Shown here in pieces: positions 1 to 8,173 of a stretch of DNA of 64,000 bases. Made by a program: the position numbers and the translations under genes. A model generated the notes under the pieces. That model was not told where the DNA came from and made no database searches. It saw only the letters and a list, made by a program, of their open reading frames with translations. The first letter of the stretch is position 1, and every line of letters starts with the position of its first letter. Origin of the DNA: Lautropia sp. (GTDB lineage: Bacteria > Pseudomonadota > Gammaproteobacteria > Burkholderiales > Burkholderiaceae_E); NCBI GenBank assembly GCA_030532895.1, contig JAUNKF010000001.1, positions 124,001-188,000 of the forward strand, given 5' to 3'.

Positions 1-117
1 GTGTCCATCCCGATGATGCACGAGATCATCGATGATCGATCGGTCTACGCGGGTGAAACTGGCACCAAATACTGGCGTCAGGGCCGTTATCGTTGCCAGG
101 GCAAAGGCGGGCTGTAA
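1..117 (+). CDS. C-terminal end of a lipoprotein paralogue (partial)
   Basis: An open frame enters from the left edge and ends in TAA at 115-117. Its last 38 residues align with the C-terminus of the lipoprotein at 3225-4397: both carry a DDRS motif, then GESG or GETG, an aromatic-W-R cluster, and end in C-(Q/E)-GKGGL. The two genes are therefore paralogues lying about 3 kb apart on the same strand. Nothing can be said about the missing N-terminus, but the full copy is a secreted lipoprotein. A rho-independent terminator follows. The function is unknown. Confidence 0.75.
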   Translation: MSIPMMHEIIDDRSVYAGETGTKYWRQGRYRCQGKGGL

Positions 118-170
118 GCAGCCCCGCTGAGATGAGGTGTACTGTCCACGGCTGGCGGTACACCTCTCAT

Positions 171-206
171 GGCACAAGCGCCATCATGGGCTTGTGCCTG
201 GTTTTT
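171..206 (+). terminator. Rho-independent terminator of the left-edge lipoprotein gene
   Basis: Nine-base arms GGCACAAGC (171-179) and GCTTGTGCC (190-198) flank a 10-base loop and are followed within three bases by TTTTT (202-206). A second inverted repeat, GAGGTGTAC (134-142) with GTACACCTC (158-166), lies just upstream and may stabilise the 3' end. Confidence 0.75.
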
Positions 207-231
207 ACCTCTCCTTCTTCAAGCGCCCCTG

Positions 232-903
232 TTAGCGTTGCCCCAACTGCGCATCCACCCAGGCATCCACTGCCGCTTCGGCCTGCGCCAGCGACTGTTG
301 CAGGCGCTCATCGGCAAATTCATCGTACTCGACCGCGATGCCATGCGCCTGGTCGATCCCAATATAGGCCAGTGCCGTGAAGATCAAGCTTTCGACGTGG
401 TTCTTGCCCTGCATCTTGCCGCCTTCATAGCCGTAATCACCACGCGAACTCAACACCACCACCTGTTTGCCCATACCTGCAAGCAAAGGCCAATAAGGAT
501 CACCTGAGCGACTGCGATCAAAACCGAAGGTCTTGCCAACACGCACGATATTGTCGATCCACGCCTTCAGCTGCGCAGGCGGCCCGAAGTTGTACATTGG
601 CGCGCCAATCACGATCAAATCGGCAGACACCAACTCCGCCACCAACTCATCGCTCAATGCCAAGACATCATTCATCCACGCTTCCCGCCGATCCTCGGGC
701 GTAAAGGCCGCATGAATCCATTGTCCGCTGACCGGCGGTGGCGGCACCTGGCCCACATCCCGATAAATGACCTGGCTGTCAGGTTGCAGGTTGCGCCACC
801 GATCGACAAGACGCGCCGACAACCGACGGGTGTGGGAGCCAAAAGGATCGAGGCCAGAACGCCCCGCTCGGGCGCTGGCATCAAGATGAAGGATGGCTGT
901 CAT
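232..903 (-). CDS. azoR: FMN-dependent NADH-azoreductase
   Basis: This is a 223-residue flavodoxin-like protein of the AzoR/AcpD family, which reduces quinones and azo compounds with NADH through bound FMN in the cytoplasm. The N-terminal HLDAS...S-G-S-HTRRLSARL segment forms the FMN phosphate loop. The family signature APMYNFGPPAQLKAWIDNIV and the downstream GKTF are present, and the SSRGDYGY segment matches the second flavin contact. The length is close to the usual 200 or so residues. The gene is divergent from a LysR regulator with a palindromic LysR-type box between them, which points to local control by that regulator, probably in response to quinone or electrophile stress. Confidence 0.93.
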   Translation of the reverse strand: MTAILHLDASARAGRSGLDPFGSHTRRLSARLVDRWRNLQPDSQVIYRDVGQVPPPPVSGQWIHAAFTPEDRREAWMNDVLALSDELVAELVSADLIVIGAPMYNFGPPAQLKAWIDNIVRVGKTFGFDRSRSGDPYWPLLAGMGKQVVVLSSRGDYGYEGGKMQGKNHVESLIFTALAYIGIDQAHGIAVEYDEFADERLQQSLAQAEAAVDAWVDAQLGQR

Positions 904-922
904 GGCGTACCTCTGTTCATGA

Positions 923-937
923 ATGAGTAAAACTCAT
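923..937. promoter_or_regulatory. Candidate LysR-type operator between azoR and the LysR gene
   Basis: ATGAGT and ACTCAT flank a three-base centre, giving a 15-base palindrome that contains the T-N11-A pattern typical of LysR-family boxes. It lies about 20 bases upstream of the azoR start codon in the divergent intergenic region 904-1219. The rest of that 316-base gap shows no other clear feature. Assignment to this regulator is inferred from position. Confidence 0.5.
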
Positions 938-1219
938 CTCAAAAGGATGGGGCCACATTACCCTCTACCTCTGAGCGACAAGAAAGGGAATTCAATGGTG
1001 CCGGGCGCGAAGAAATCAGGAAAAAAGTCACTTGAACTGCCATAATGAACGCGCTCCACATCCATTGATCAGACATTATCGACATGGGCCATGCCGATGA
1101 CAAAGGATCAGTTTTCATCCAATGAATGAAGCATGCTCATCCATGTCGCGGGTCGTGAATGGCCTCATCACTACACCGCATCACGCAAACCAGACAAACC
1201 GCAACGATCACAGCCACCC

Positions 1220-2146
1220 ATGACACGACACCATCGTCTGCCCTCGCTGGATGCGCTTCAGGTTTTCGAGTCTGCGGCACGACTGGGCAGCTTCAAGGCC
1301 GCAGCCGCAGCACATCACGTCACGGCCACCGCCGTCAGCCATCGCATCCGGGCGCTGGAAGCCTCATTGGGTTTCACGCTGTTCACACGACAGATTCGTG
1401 CCATCACGCTGACCACGGAAGGCAGAACGCTGTTCAGCACGCTCACGCACAGCCTGAGCGCCATTGCCGATACGATTGAAAATCTCCAACAACCCGTCCG
1501 ACATGCCATCACGATCTCTGCCACCCCCGAATTTGCCGCGCTATGGCTCGTGCCCCGGTTGATGGATTGCCAGCGGGCCTGCCCTGATATCGACTTGAAG
1601 ATCCATGCCTCGTATGAACCTGTCGACCTGAACGCCGGCAAGGCCGATCTGGCCATTCGCTACGGAAGCGGGCATTTCAAGGGCGTGGCAGCCAAACCCT
1701 TGTTCCGGGAATGCTTTGGGCCAGTGGTCTCACCTGCCTTGAAACGCCGCCTGCCTGCCGATCCACGCCGGTGGCCGCTGATCCACCTCGATTGGCATCA
1801 ACCCGGCCTTCAGGTCTTTGATTGGCCCGCCTGGGCCAAAGCCGCAGGCATTCGCCCGGCCGAACTGCGCCGAGGCATCCGTTATTCGGATGGTGCCCAT
1901 GCCGTGCAGGCGGCCATTGCCGGTCAGGGCGTGGCCTTGCTCGGCCTGCCCCTGCTTGCCAAAGAAATCCGCCACGGCTTGTTGGCCGTGTTGCCCGGCC
2001 CACAATTGCCCGGTGACGCCTATCATGTCTGCACGCCATCACGCCGGGCCGTCACGCCGGCGATGAAGCAGGTGCTTGAGTGGTTGATGAGCAGCTCTCA
2101 TGATCAGCCCTCGATACACGGGCAGAACAGCACGAAGGCACCATGA
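1220..2146 (+). CDS. LysR-family transcriptional regulator (GcvA-like)
   Basis: This is a 308-residue regulator with an N-terminal winged helix-turn-helix (LPSLDALQVFESAARLGSF...AVSHRIRALEASLGFTLFTR) and a periplasmic-binding-protein-like effector domain. The opening RLPSLDALQVFE matches the GcvA subgroup and sets the ATG at 1220. An in-frame ATG at 1133 would add 29 residues without a family match. The gene is divergent from azoR, so azoR is its likely target. The inducer is unknown. Confidence 0.85.
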   Translation: MTRHHRLPSLDALQVFESAARLGSFKAAAAAHHVTATAVSHRIRALEASLGFTLFTRQIRAITLTTEGRTLFSTLTHSLSAIADTIENLQQPVRHAITISATPEFAALWLVPRLMDCQRACPDIDLKIHASYEPVDLNAGKADLAIRYGSGHFKGVAAKPLFRECFGPVVSPALKRRLPADPRRWPLIHLDWHQPGLQVFDWPAWAKAAGIRPAELRRGIRYSDGAHAVQAAIAGQGVALLGLPLLAKEIRHGLLAVLPGPQLPGDAYHVCTPSRRAVTPAMKQVLEWLMSSSHDQPSIHGQNSTKAP

Positions 2147-2252
2147 GCACCATCAGACCGTCAGAAGCCGGACTCCCTTCTTTCGTAGCGTGGCCTTGCA
2201 CCTGACAGGGGAAATACCAATATCAGCAGACACAACGAGGAGACATGACAGC

Positions 2253-2885
2253 ATGAAGACACATTCGTACCAAACCACCATCACCTGGACAGGCAATCCA
2301 TCCGGCGAAGGCACCACAGCTTACACGGCCTATGGGCGCGATTTTGTTGCCACCGCCACGGGCAAACCCGAGATCACAGGCTCTGCCGATCGGGCATTCC
2401 GAGGCGATGCAACACGCTGGAACCCGGAAGAACTGCTGTTGGCAGCCCTCTCGGCCTGCCACAAGCTCTGGTATCTGCATCTGTGCGCCGTCAACGGCAT
2501 CAAGGTGCTGACTTATGTCGATGAGGCCAGCGCCGAGATGACAGAAGGCAACGAAAAGATGCCAGGACGTTTTGTCTCTGTCCGCCTCTCACCACGCATC
2601 ACGATCAGCCATGACAGTGACCCGAACAAGGCCCATGCGCTGCACGATCAGGCACACAAAGCCTGCTTCATTGCCAACTCGGTGAATTTTCCCGTGCATT
2701 GCTCACCGGACATCTCTCGTGCTGATCCAGCATCGCCACCAGATACACAGCCTTGCGGGCCGCGTTTTGGATGTCTGAAGGGTCATTCAACGCAACCTCC
2801 ACCTATCCCCGATCAGTTCGACCGGCTACACGAAGATGACATTGCCGCCCTGTTTGCCGGGGAGAAGCCAGAGGGACAAGCATGA
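2253..2885 (+). CDS. OsmC-family peroxiredoxin-like protein with a C-terminal extension
   Basis: The OsmC/Ohr fold covers roughly the first 150 residues. It includes WNPEELLLAALSACHKLWYLH with the first redox cysteine and the HKACFIANSVNFPVHC segment with later cysteines. Family members reduce organic hydroperoxides. The ATG at 2253 is chosen because GAGGAG precedes it at about 10 bases; the open frame runs back to 2100 without support. The usual family end is near NFPVHC, but here a further 60 or so residues follow, rich in Pro and Asp and with two extra cysteines (PCGPRFGCL). That extension is unusual. The gene follows the LysR gene on the same strand with a 106-base gap. Confidence 0.85.
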   Translation: MKTHSYQTTITWTGNPSGEGTTAYTAYGRDFVATATGKPEITGSADRAFRGDATRWNPEELLLAALSACHKLWYLHLCAVNGIKVLTYVDEASAEMTEGNEKMPGRFVSVRLSPRITISHDSDPNKAHALHDQAHKACFIANSVNFPVHCSPDISRADPASPPDTQPCGPRFGCLKGHSTQPPPIPDQFDRLHEDDIAALFAGEKPEGQA

Positions 2886-2979
2886 AGCTCTACCGGACAG
2901 CCGACAGCCATGTCCTTTGGGCCCGCGCGCCCCTGCCCCAACGCGACCAATCACAAAAACAACAATAAAAACCAACAAA

Positions 2980-3011
2980 CTGAAAAACCCGTAACTAACA
3001 ACGGGTTTCAG
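2980..3011. terminator. Hairpin in the OsmC-lipoprotein intergenic region
   Basis: The 339-base gap 2886-3224 is relatively AT-rich in its middle. It holds an inverted repeat CTGAAA-AACCCGT (2980-2992) against ACGGGTTTCAG (3001-3011) with an eight-base loop. There is no following T-run on the plus strand, so it is a terminator candidate rather than a canonical terminator. A Shine-Dalgarno GGAGG for the next gene lies at 3211-3215. Nothing else is evident in the gap. Confidence 0.45.
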
Positions 3012-3224
3012 AGTTACAAAACAGCGATCATTTTCTTCAAACCTACAAACAAGTCAATCAATCCGTCATTCAGCGCTATGCTGAAGGTGTAGACAGGCTC
3101 TGCCCCGTCAACAGGACGGCATCATGCAGGGTCGCGTCATCGTTTTTGGATATCGAATTGGCGCCGTGATGAACAAGCCTTATCCGCGTGCGCAGATTTC
3201 ATGATTCATGGGAGGTTGATTGTC

Positions 3225-4397
3225 ATGAACATCAAGAACGGGAACGCTCATTTTCAGACACCCATCACCGCAGCCGCGCTGTGCCTGTTATTGGCCGCCT
3301 GCGGCGGCGGTGGCAGCAGCAGTGGCGGTACGGCCGACAAGGCCGTCTCCAGCAGCCCTGGTGCACCTGGATCGACGATCAGCACGGCGGGAGTCGAGAC
3401 GGCTGCGCCATCCGGCAATGCCGGCGGTGATGTGGCGGGAGGCACCGCCACACCCGCACCACAGCCCGGTACAACCAGTGGCGAGACGGCTTCGCAAGGG
3501 AATGCCACCGATCCGGTGGCCAGCACCTCGGATCAAACCATCACGGATCAGGGTATCCGCGGCGACGTGCTGCGCTCGATGCTGGATCAGAAGCTCAATC
3601 AGGCCGGCCCGCGGGACACGCCTTCTGCTTGGCCAGCCGATGGCCACTATGGCTGGAGCAAACCCAACACCGGCATTCCAAGCATCACCAACGGGGTCAG
3701 GCTGATACCCGACAACTATGTCGATGCATCCAAGCCGAACATTCCTTTCCCGATCTATGAATACCAGCCCCTGAACGGTGAGGCTGAATACAGCCTGGGT
3801 TCATACATCCAGTCTCGCTGGGGCATCAACAGTGACACGACCGTGCCCGTACGCCCCTTCAGTCTGAAAGTTGGTATCAGTGCCAACCGCGAGCAACTGA
3901 AACTGGGCGACACCTTGACACTGACCATCCGCCCACCCAGAGCTGTCTGGAAAGGACAGTACGATGACCCCAATGAAGAAGAACTGACGCTCAAAGCAGC
4001 TGCCACGCCCACCATCCGGCGTGATGGCGTCGTCTCCTTTGGGCAGGTGATCCAGCGCTGGCAGGCCGCCGCCAACCAGAAGGTTGAACTGGTGCTGGCT
4101 GGCCGTTGCAATACCGTTCGGGTCGATGGGCAAGGTCAGATCTTCCAGGATGCCCCTGACCGCTCGCCCGGCGCAGAACTCTGCTGGCGTATCGACACGC
4201 CCAGGCTGAAGCGCGAGGTCTGCACGATGTACGATGTGCCGCCCGCCACGATTGCGCCCGATGACGAGCCAAAAGCACTGGCTTTTGTGGCCCTCCAAGA
4301 AATGGCAGATGACCGCAGCACCTTCCCCGGTGAAAGCGGCTCCATTTTCTGGCGCAATGGCCTCAGCCGCTGCGAAGGCAAAGGTGGGTTGCAATAA
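3225..4397 (+). CDS. Secreted lipoprotein of unknown function, paralogue of the left-edge gene
   Basis: This is a 390-residue protein with a lipoprotein signal peptide: basic start, hydrophobic ITAAALCLLL, and lipobox LAAC followed by GGGGSSSGG. A low-complexity Gly/Ser/Thr/Ala linker of about 100 residues follows, then a folded region of about 260 residues (from ILRSMLDQKLNQAG to the C-terminus) with several Trp and Cys residues. The ATG at 3225 has GGAGG nine bases upstream. An earlier in-frame start at 3201 lacks one. I do not recognise the folded domain. The same C-terminal sequence ends the partial gene at 1-117, so this is a small local paralogous family interrupted by azoR, the LysR gene and the OsmC gene. 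Confidence 0.75.
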   Translation: MNIKNGNAHFQTPITAAALCLLLAACGGGGSSSGGTADKAVSSSPGAPGSTISTAGVETAAPSGNAGGDVAGGTATPAPQPGTTSGETASQGNATDPVASTSDQTITDQGIRGDVLRSMLDQKLNQAGPRDTPSAWPADGHYGWSKPNTGIPSITNGVRLIPDNYVDASKPNIPFPIYEYQPLNGEAEYSLGSYIQSRWGINSDTTVPVRPFSLKVGISANREQLKLGDTLTLTIRPPRAVWKGQYDDPNEEELTLKAAATPTIRRDGVVSFGQVIQRWQAAANQKVELVLAGRCNTVRVDGQGQIFQDAPDRSPGAELCWRIDTPRLKREVCTMYDVPPATIAPDDEPKALAFVALQEMADDRSTFPGESGSIFWRNGLSRCEGKGGLQ

Positions 4398-4425
4398 TCC
4401 ACGTCTACATGCTCAGTGAGCATGT

Positions 4426-4466
4426 GCCGGGTACAAGCTTCATCACGAGCTTGTATCCGGCTTGTT
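4426..4466 (+). terminator. Terminator hairpin after the lipoprotein gene
   Basis: Arms GCCGGGTACAAGCT (4426-4439) and AGCTTGTATCCGGC (4448-4461) form a 14-base-pair stem with one G-T wobble and an eight-base loop, followed by TTGTT. A nearby palindrome CATGCTCA/TGAGCATG (4408-4424) precedes it. The rest of the gap to 4664 shows nothing recognisable. Confidence 0.6.
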
Positions 4467-4664
4467 CGTTTGAACCACACCGCTTCCTTTGAGGCATCTA
4501 CGTCAAAGGATAGCGGCCGTCAAAGAATGCCTGACAGTCATGGGTCGTGTCGTACACGCCCAGAGGGGCTACGAATAAGTGCATAAACACGCACTATCGC
4601 CGAGGCCACAATGCGCCGGACATGATTGGTGTTCATCCGGCATAGCAGGCTGTTAGTAGACGGA

Positions 4665-5012
4665 TCAGCCTGCCGACTCGTCCATGACCAGCGTCCGGTT
4701 GAATGCCAACGCCAGTTTCAACCAGCCCTTCAGATCGCGCTGGCCACTTTCATCGACATCGACATAACCCTTGACGGGCTTGCCTTTCATGATGGTAGGC
4801 GTGGCACCGGTTCGATGCAAGGCATCCGCATAAGAGTGCGGGCCGACGCGCACCATGATCAGCCCCTCCCGGCTCTTTCGGCCACTGACCACCACGCACA
4901 TCTTGCCATTGACCATGAAGGCCAGGCCTCCGAACATGCGCTTTTCATGCACATCCGCTTCGGATGAAAGCGCGCGGCGAATACGGTCGGCGGTGAACTC
5001 GTTGATGCTCAT
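4665..5012 (-). CDS. TfoX N-terminal-domain protein
   Basis: This 115-residue protein consists of a single TfoX/Sxy N-terminal domain. It has the family pattern RMFGGLAFMVNGKMCVVVSG near residues 25-45, then LIMVRVGP and an MKGKPVKGYVDV segment. Full-length TfoX/Sxy proteins activate competence genes together with CRP, but stand-alone N-domain proteins like this one lack the C-terminal domain and have no established role. It is a single gene between the lipoprotein terminator and the VOC gene, transcribed opposite to both. Confidence 0.85.
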   Translation of the reverse strand: MSINEFTADRIRRALSSEADVHEKRMFGGLAFMVNGKMCVVVSGRKSREGLIMVRVGPHSYADALHRTGATPTIMKGKPVKGYVDVDESGQRDLKGWLKLALAFNRTLVMDESAG

Positions 5013-5129
5013 CGGAATTTGTCTGAAAAAGCCGGGCCTGATACGGTGCTTTGATAATCACCCCACATGGAGGCGCTGATCCTCCATGAACATTATCAAG
5101 GATCGGCCCGCACGCAAAGGAGAAACAAG

Positions 5130-5510
5130 ATGACCGTCAAACGCATCGTCGCCAACATTCCCGCTGAACGACTTGATGAAGCCCGCACCTTCTATGGTGA
5201 TCTCCTCGGCCTCAACATGCTGATGGATCATGACTGGATTCAGACCTGGGGCAATGCAGAATCGATGACGGTTCAACTCAGTGTGGCCACGGAAGGTGGC
5301 CAAGGCACGGCAGTGCCAGATCTGTCGATGGAAGTCGACAATCTGGATGAAGTGTTGGCACGCATGCATGAGGCCGGTGTCCGAATCGAGTACGGGCCGG
5401 CTATCGAGGTCTGGGGCGTGCGACGCTTTTACGTGCGCGATCCGTTCGGGAAACTGCTCAACATCCTTCAGCACCTGCGCGATGCTCCAGACTGTGATCA
5501 GAAACGCTGA
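5130..5510 (+). CDS. VOC-family (glyoxalase/bleomycin-resistance-like) protein
   Basis: This 126-residue protein has the two beta-alpha-beta-beta-beta units of the vicinal oxygen chelate fold: IVANIPAERLDEARTFYGDLLGL at the start and VWGVRRFYVRDPFGKLLNIL at the end. The start ATG at 5130 has AAAGGAGA at the right distance, and earlier in-frame ATGs do not. Family members are dioxygenases, glyoxalases or antibiotic-binding proteins. The substrate cannot be told from sequence. Confidence 0.85.
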   Translation: MTVKRIVANIPAERLDEARTFYGDLLGLNMLMDHDWIQTWGNAESMTVQLSVATEGGQGTAVPDLSMEVDNLDEVLARMHEAGVRIEYGPAIEVWGVRRFYVRDPFGKLLNILQHLRDAPDCDQKR

Positions 5511-5564
5511 TGGGATGAAGGGGGCTTTCCGCCTGCCCTCCGGGCGCTGTTATCCCAGCGCTTG

Positions 5565-5594
5565 TTGACAATAAAAAGGTAAGATAAGATTACC
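5565..5594 (+). promoter_or_regulatory. Promoter and candidate operator of vapBC
   Basis: A consensus -35 box TTGACA sits at 5565-5570. Downstream is an overlapping TAAGAT/TAAGAT tract (5580-5590) that could serve as the -10, although its spacing is short. The inverted repeat GGTAA (5578-5582) and TTACC (5590-5594) overlaps this region. Antitoxins of this type repress their own operon by binding such repeats, so it is a reasonable autoregulatory site. Confidence 0.45.
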
Positions 5595-5615
5595 CTTACT
5601 TCAGAAGGGGCAGAC

Positions 5616-5891
5616 ATGACGACCTCGATTTCCGTCAGTAGCAAGGCGCAGTTCACGCTCAATAAAAAGTTGATGGATCACCTTGGCATCAAGGCAGGCG
5701 ATGTCATTTCCATTCGGCCATTGCCTGGTCGCCGATTGGAAATTGAAGCCCAGCAAAACAAGCTGGGCAAAGCCGAGTTCCTCGATCTGATGAACGGCCA
5801 CTTCAAGACAGACGATGTTTTGAGTATCGAACAACTCAACGACGCGATTGCTGATGCAGCGGCCAAGGCAGCAAAGCAAGGGCTTGAATGA
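5616..5891 (+). CDS. vapB: VapB-type antitoxin (AbrB/SpoVT DNA-binding)
   Basis: This 91-residue protein has an N-terminal swapped-hairpin AbrB domain: SISVSSKAQFTLNKKLMDHLGIKAGDVISIRPLPGRRLEIE. A C-terminal helical tail rich in Ala and Asp probably wraps the toxin. It binds its own promoter and neutralises VapC. AAGGGG precedes the ATG. The stop codon overlaps the vapC start (ATGA), showing translational coupling. Confidence 0.85.
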   Translation: MTTSISVSSKAQFTLNKKLMDHLGIKAGDVISIRPLPGRRLEIEAQQNKLGKAEFLDLMNGHFKTDDVLSIEQLNDAIADAAAKAAKQGLE

Positions 5892-6310
5892 ACATCATCG
5901 CTGATACCAATGTCGTGGTTCGATTGCTCGTGCAGGATGACCCTGTACAAAGCGCACAGGCCAGAAAGCTCTTTTTGGAGGCAGATAGCTTCACGATTCC
6001 CACCTCCGTCATGTGTGAATATGTCTGGGTGCTCTCTCATGCCTACAAACAGGATCGTGAACGCATTGCCAGTTCGATTCGCAGCTTGATGACGGTGGAA
6101 TCGGTCATCGTCAAGGATGACGAAATCGAAGCTGGACTCACCCTGTTGGAGCAAGGCGGCGATTTTGCCGACGGTGTGCATGCCTATGCAGGTTCATGCC
6201 TGGCTCCCAAACATGCCGTGTTCGCCTCCTTCGACAAGAAAGCCGTTCGTCTGCTGTCCGCACAGGGCACCTCCACCCTCTCTCCCGCCAACCTGAGTGA
6301 GAGCGAATAG
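5888..6310 (+). CDS. vapC: VapC-type PIN-domain toxin
   Basis: This is a 140-residue PIN-domain ribonuclease, the toxin of a type II pair. Acidic metal-binding residues are visible at Asp6 or so in IIADTNVVVRLL, at the Glu of MCEYVWVLSHAY, at Asp in GGDFADGVHAY, and at Asp in FASFDKKAVRLL. The pattern is complete, so the protein looks active. VapC enzymes cleave structured RNA such as initiator tRNA, but the target here is unknown. It overlaps vapB by four bases. Confidence 0.88.
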   Translation: MNIIADTNVVVRLLVQDDPVQSAQARKLFLEADSFTIPTSVMCEYVWVLSHAYKQDRERIASSIRSLMTVESVIVKDDEIEAGLTLLEQGGDFADGVHAYAGSCLAPKHAVFASFDKKAVRLLSAQGTSTLSPANLSESE

Positions 6311-6343
6311 CCATCCATTCAGCCCCGACAACCCGAAACCATC

Positions 6344-7108
6344 ATGAACCCCGTTCTAGATACCCTGCAAGCCCACCGCACCTATCGTCAGTTTGACCCC
6401 GAGGCCCGCATCCCGGCCGAGCAGCTGCAAGCCATCCTGGATGCCACCCGTCAGGCGCCCTCGTGGATGAATGGTCAGCACTACACGATCATCCGCATCA
6501 CCGACCCGGCCCTGCGCCAGCGCATCGTCCAGCACCAGCCGAACAACCCGCAGATCGGCACCTGCAGTGAATACTGGGTCTTTGTGGCCGATGTACATCG
6601 GGCCTGGCTGTGTTCAGAAGCAGCGGGGGGCAGTTTTGCCGCCGTGGGCACGCCCGATACGCTGATCACCGTCACGACCGATGCCGCCCTGGCGGCACAA
6701 AATGCGGTGATCGCGGCCGAGAGCCTTGGTTATGCCACCTGCTTCACCGGCGGCATCCGGCTGATCGGCCCGGAGCTGACCGAATGGCTTGGCTTACCGA
6801 AATATGCTTATCCCCTCTTCGGGCTGTGCATCGGGAAGCCCGCTGTCGAGATGAAACTGAAGCCCCGGCTGCCACAGCAGGCCGTGGTGGCTGAAAACCG
6901 CTACCCGAGTGACGAGACGCTGAACACGGCACTGGCCGATTACGAAGCCACGATGACGGCTTTCGGTGAAGCGCGCGAAAAATTCCCCTTCCGCGAAAAA
7001 TTCGCCCGCTACTACGGCCAGGAATACGCACCACGCAACGCGAAGCTGCTACGGGATCAGGGCTTGCTGACCGATCCGCAGGGGCTGAACAAGACGGCCA
7101 ATAGCTGA
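6344..7108 (+). CDS. NADPH-dependent nitroreductase-family oxidoreductase (NfsA/Frp-like)
   Basis: This 254-residue flavoprotein has the NfsA/Frp layout. HRTYRQFDPEARIP provides the FMN-binding Arg/Ser-type start, TRQAPSWMNGQHYTIIRI follows, and GYATCFTGGIR and GLCIGKP lie in the core. The C-terminal extension FARYYGQEYAPRNAKLL is typical of these NADPH-preferring enzymes. It likely reduces nitro compounds, flavins or quinones in the cytoplasm. It is followed 34 bases later by the related BluB gene, another member of the nitroreductase superfamily, so the two may be co-transcribed. Confidence 0.87.
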   Translation: MNPVLDTLQAHRTYRQFDPEARIPAEQLQAILDATRQAPSWMNGQHYTIIRITDPALRQRIVQHQPNNPQIGTCSEYWVFVADVHRAWLCSEAAGGSFAAVGTPDTLITVTTDAALAAQNAVIAAESLGYATCFTGGIRLIGPELTEWLGLPKYAYPLFGLCIGKPAVEMKLKPRLPQQAVVAENRYPSDETLNTALADYEATMTAFGEAREKFPFREKFARYYGQEYAPRNAKLLRDQGLLTDPQGLNKTANS

Positions 7109-7142
7109 CACCCGTATCGAGGCATGGCCAGCAGCACGGATC

Positions 7143-7766
7143 ATGGAATTTTCTGAAGACGAGCAACAGAGCCTGCACCGGCTGCTGCGCTGGCGGCGAG
7201 ATGTACGACATTTCGAGACGCGACCGGTGCCCGAGGCATTGATCGGCCGTCTGCAGCAAGCCATGAACCTGGCCCCTTCGGTAGGCAACGCCCGGCCGTG
7301 GCGGGTTTTCCGTGTGGATTCGGTCAGTGCCCGACAACAGGTGCAAGCCATCTTCCACGCGGCCAACGATGCAGCCGCCGAAGCTCAGACGCCGGAGCGA
7401 CAAGCCCACTATCGTCGTTTGAAGCTCGCCGGGCTGGTGGAAGCACCGCTACAGCTCGCCGTATTTACCGAGACGAATCCCACCGCCGGGCATGGTCTGG
7501 GCCGGCACAGCATGCCGCAGACCCTGGAGCAGAGCACGGCCATGGCCGTGCAAAACCTGAACCTGACGGCTCGGGTGCACGGGCTGGGCGTGGGGATGGT
7601 ATCGATCCTCGATCCGCAGGCGATGGCGAAACTCTTCAACGTGCCCGAGCATTGGCGTTTCAGCCTTTATCTATGCATTGGCTGGCCCAAATTCACCGAT
7701 GACCAACCGTTACTGCACCGGAATGGTTGGCAGACAAACCAGATGACGCCGTGGCAGTCGGCGTGA
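7143..7766 (+). CDS. bluB: 5,6-dimethylbenzimidazole synthase
   Basis: BluB cannibalises reduced FMN with oxygen to make 5,6-dimethylbenzimidazole, the lower ligand of cobalamin. The 207-residue protein matches the family: RRDVRHFETRPVPEALIGRL, MNLAPSVGNARPWRVFRV, RHSMPQTLEQSTAMAVQNLNL and GVGMVSILDP. No other cobalamin gene is present in the window, so it is either a solitary lower-ligand gene or a divergent flavin-using paralogue. After the stop codon the same frame stays open to a TGA at 7851-7853 with coding-like sequence; this may be a remnant. Confidence 0.85.
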   Translation: MEFSEDEQQSLHRLLRWRRDVRHFETRPVPEALIGRLQQAMNLAPSVGNARPWRVFRVDSVSARQQVQAIFHAANDAAAEAQTPERQAHYRRLKLAGLVEAPLQLAVFTETNPTAGHGLGRHSMPQTLEQSTAMAVQNLNLTARVHGLGVGMVSILDPQAMAKLFNVPEHWRFSLYLCIGWPKFTDDQPLLHRNGWQTNQMTPWQSA

Positions 7767-8059
7767 ATCAGGGCCTTAGATGGCCTGCCCGACGAAGCCA
7801 CCCGACAGGCGCTGGCGGAAGTCACGGCCCGCCTGAGCGCAAAACTGGGCTGATCACCTCAGCCAGCCGTCATCCGCTGGCGCTGCTGGTGGGCGTTACC
7901 CCATTCGCACATCGCATCCAGAAATCAATGCTTTCCTGAAGGTAAGTACATGGCGCGCGGGTGCGTACTTGTCACGCGGAAAGGCAGACCATAAGATGCG
8001 CCCACACAGCTGACAACGCTTGCCGCTCCTCTTGCACCCACAGCCCAGGGAGGTCACTG

Positions 8060-8173
8060 ATGACGGATTCACTGCATGCCGAACATCCTCAAGATATTCG
8101 TCACCTGATCATTGTCGCCCACCCCGACATCAGGCACTCGACCGTCAACCGGCGCTGGCTGGAGGCGCTGTGA
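8060..8173 (+). pseudogene. Truncated N-terminus of a flavodoxin-fold NAD(P)H:quinone oxidoreductase
   Basis: A well-placed Shine-Dalgarno (AGGGAGG) and ATG at 8060 start a 37-codon frame ending in TGA at 8171-8173. The segment LIIVAHPDIRHSTVNRRWLEAL matches the first strand and phosphate loop of KefF/MdaB-type quinone reductases, whose members run to about 200 residues. The rest is missing. The stop overlaps the ATG of the next gene (TGATG). It is most simply a deletion remnant whose translation signals now couple to the old yellow enzyme gene. Confidence 0.6.
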
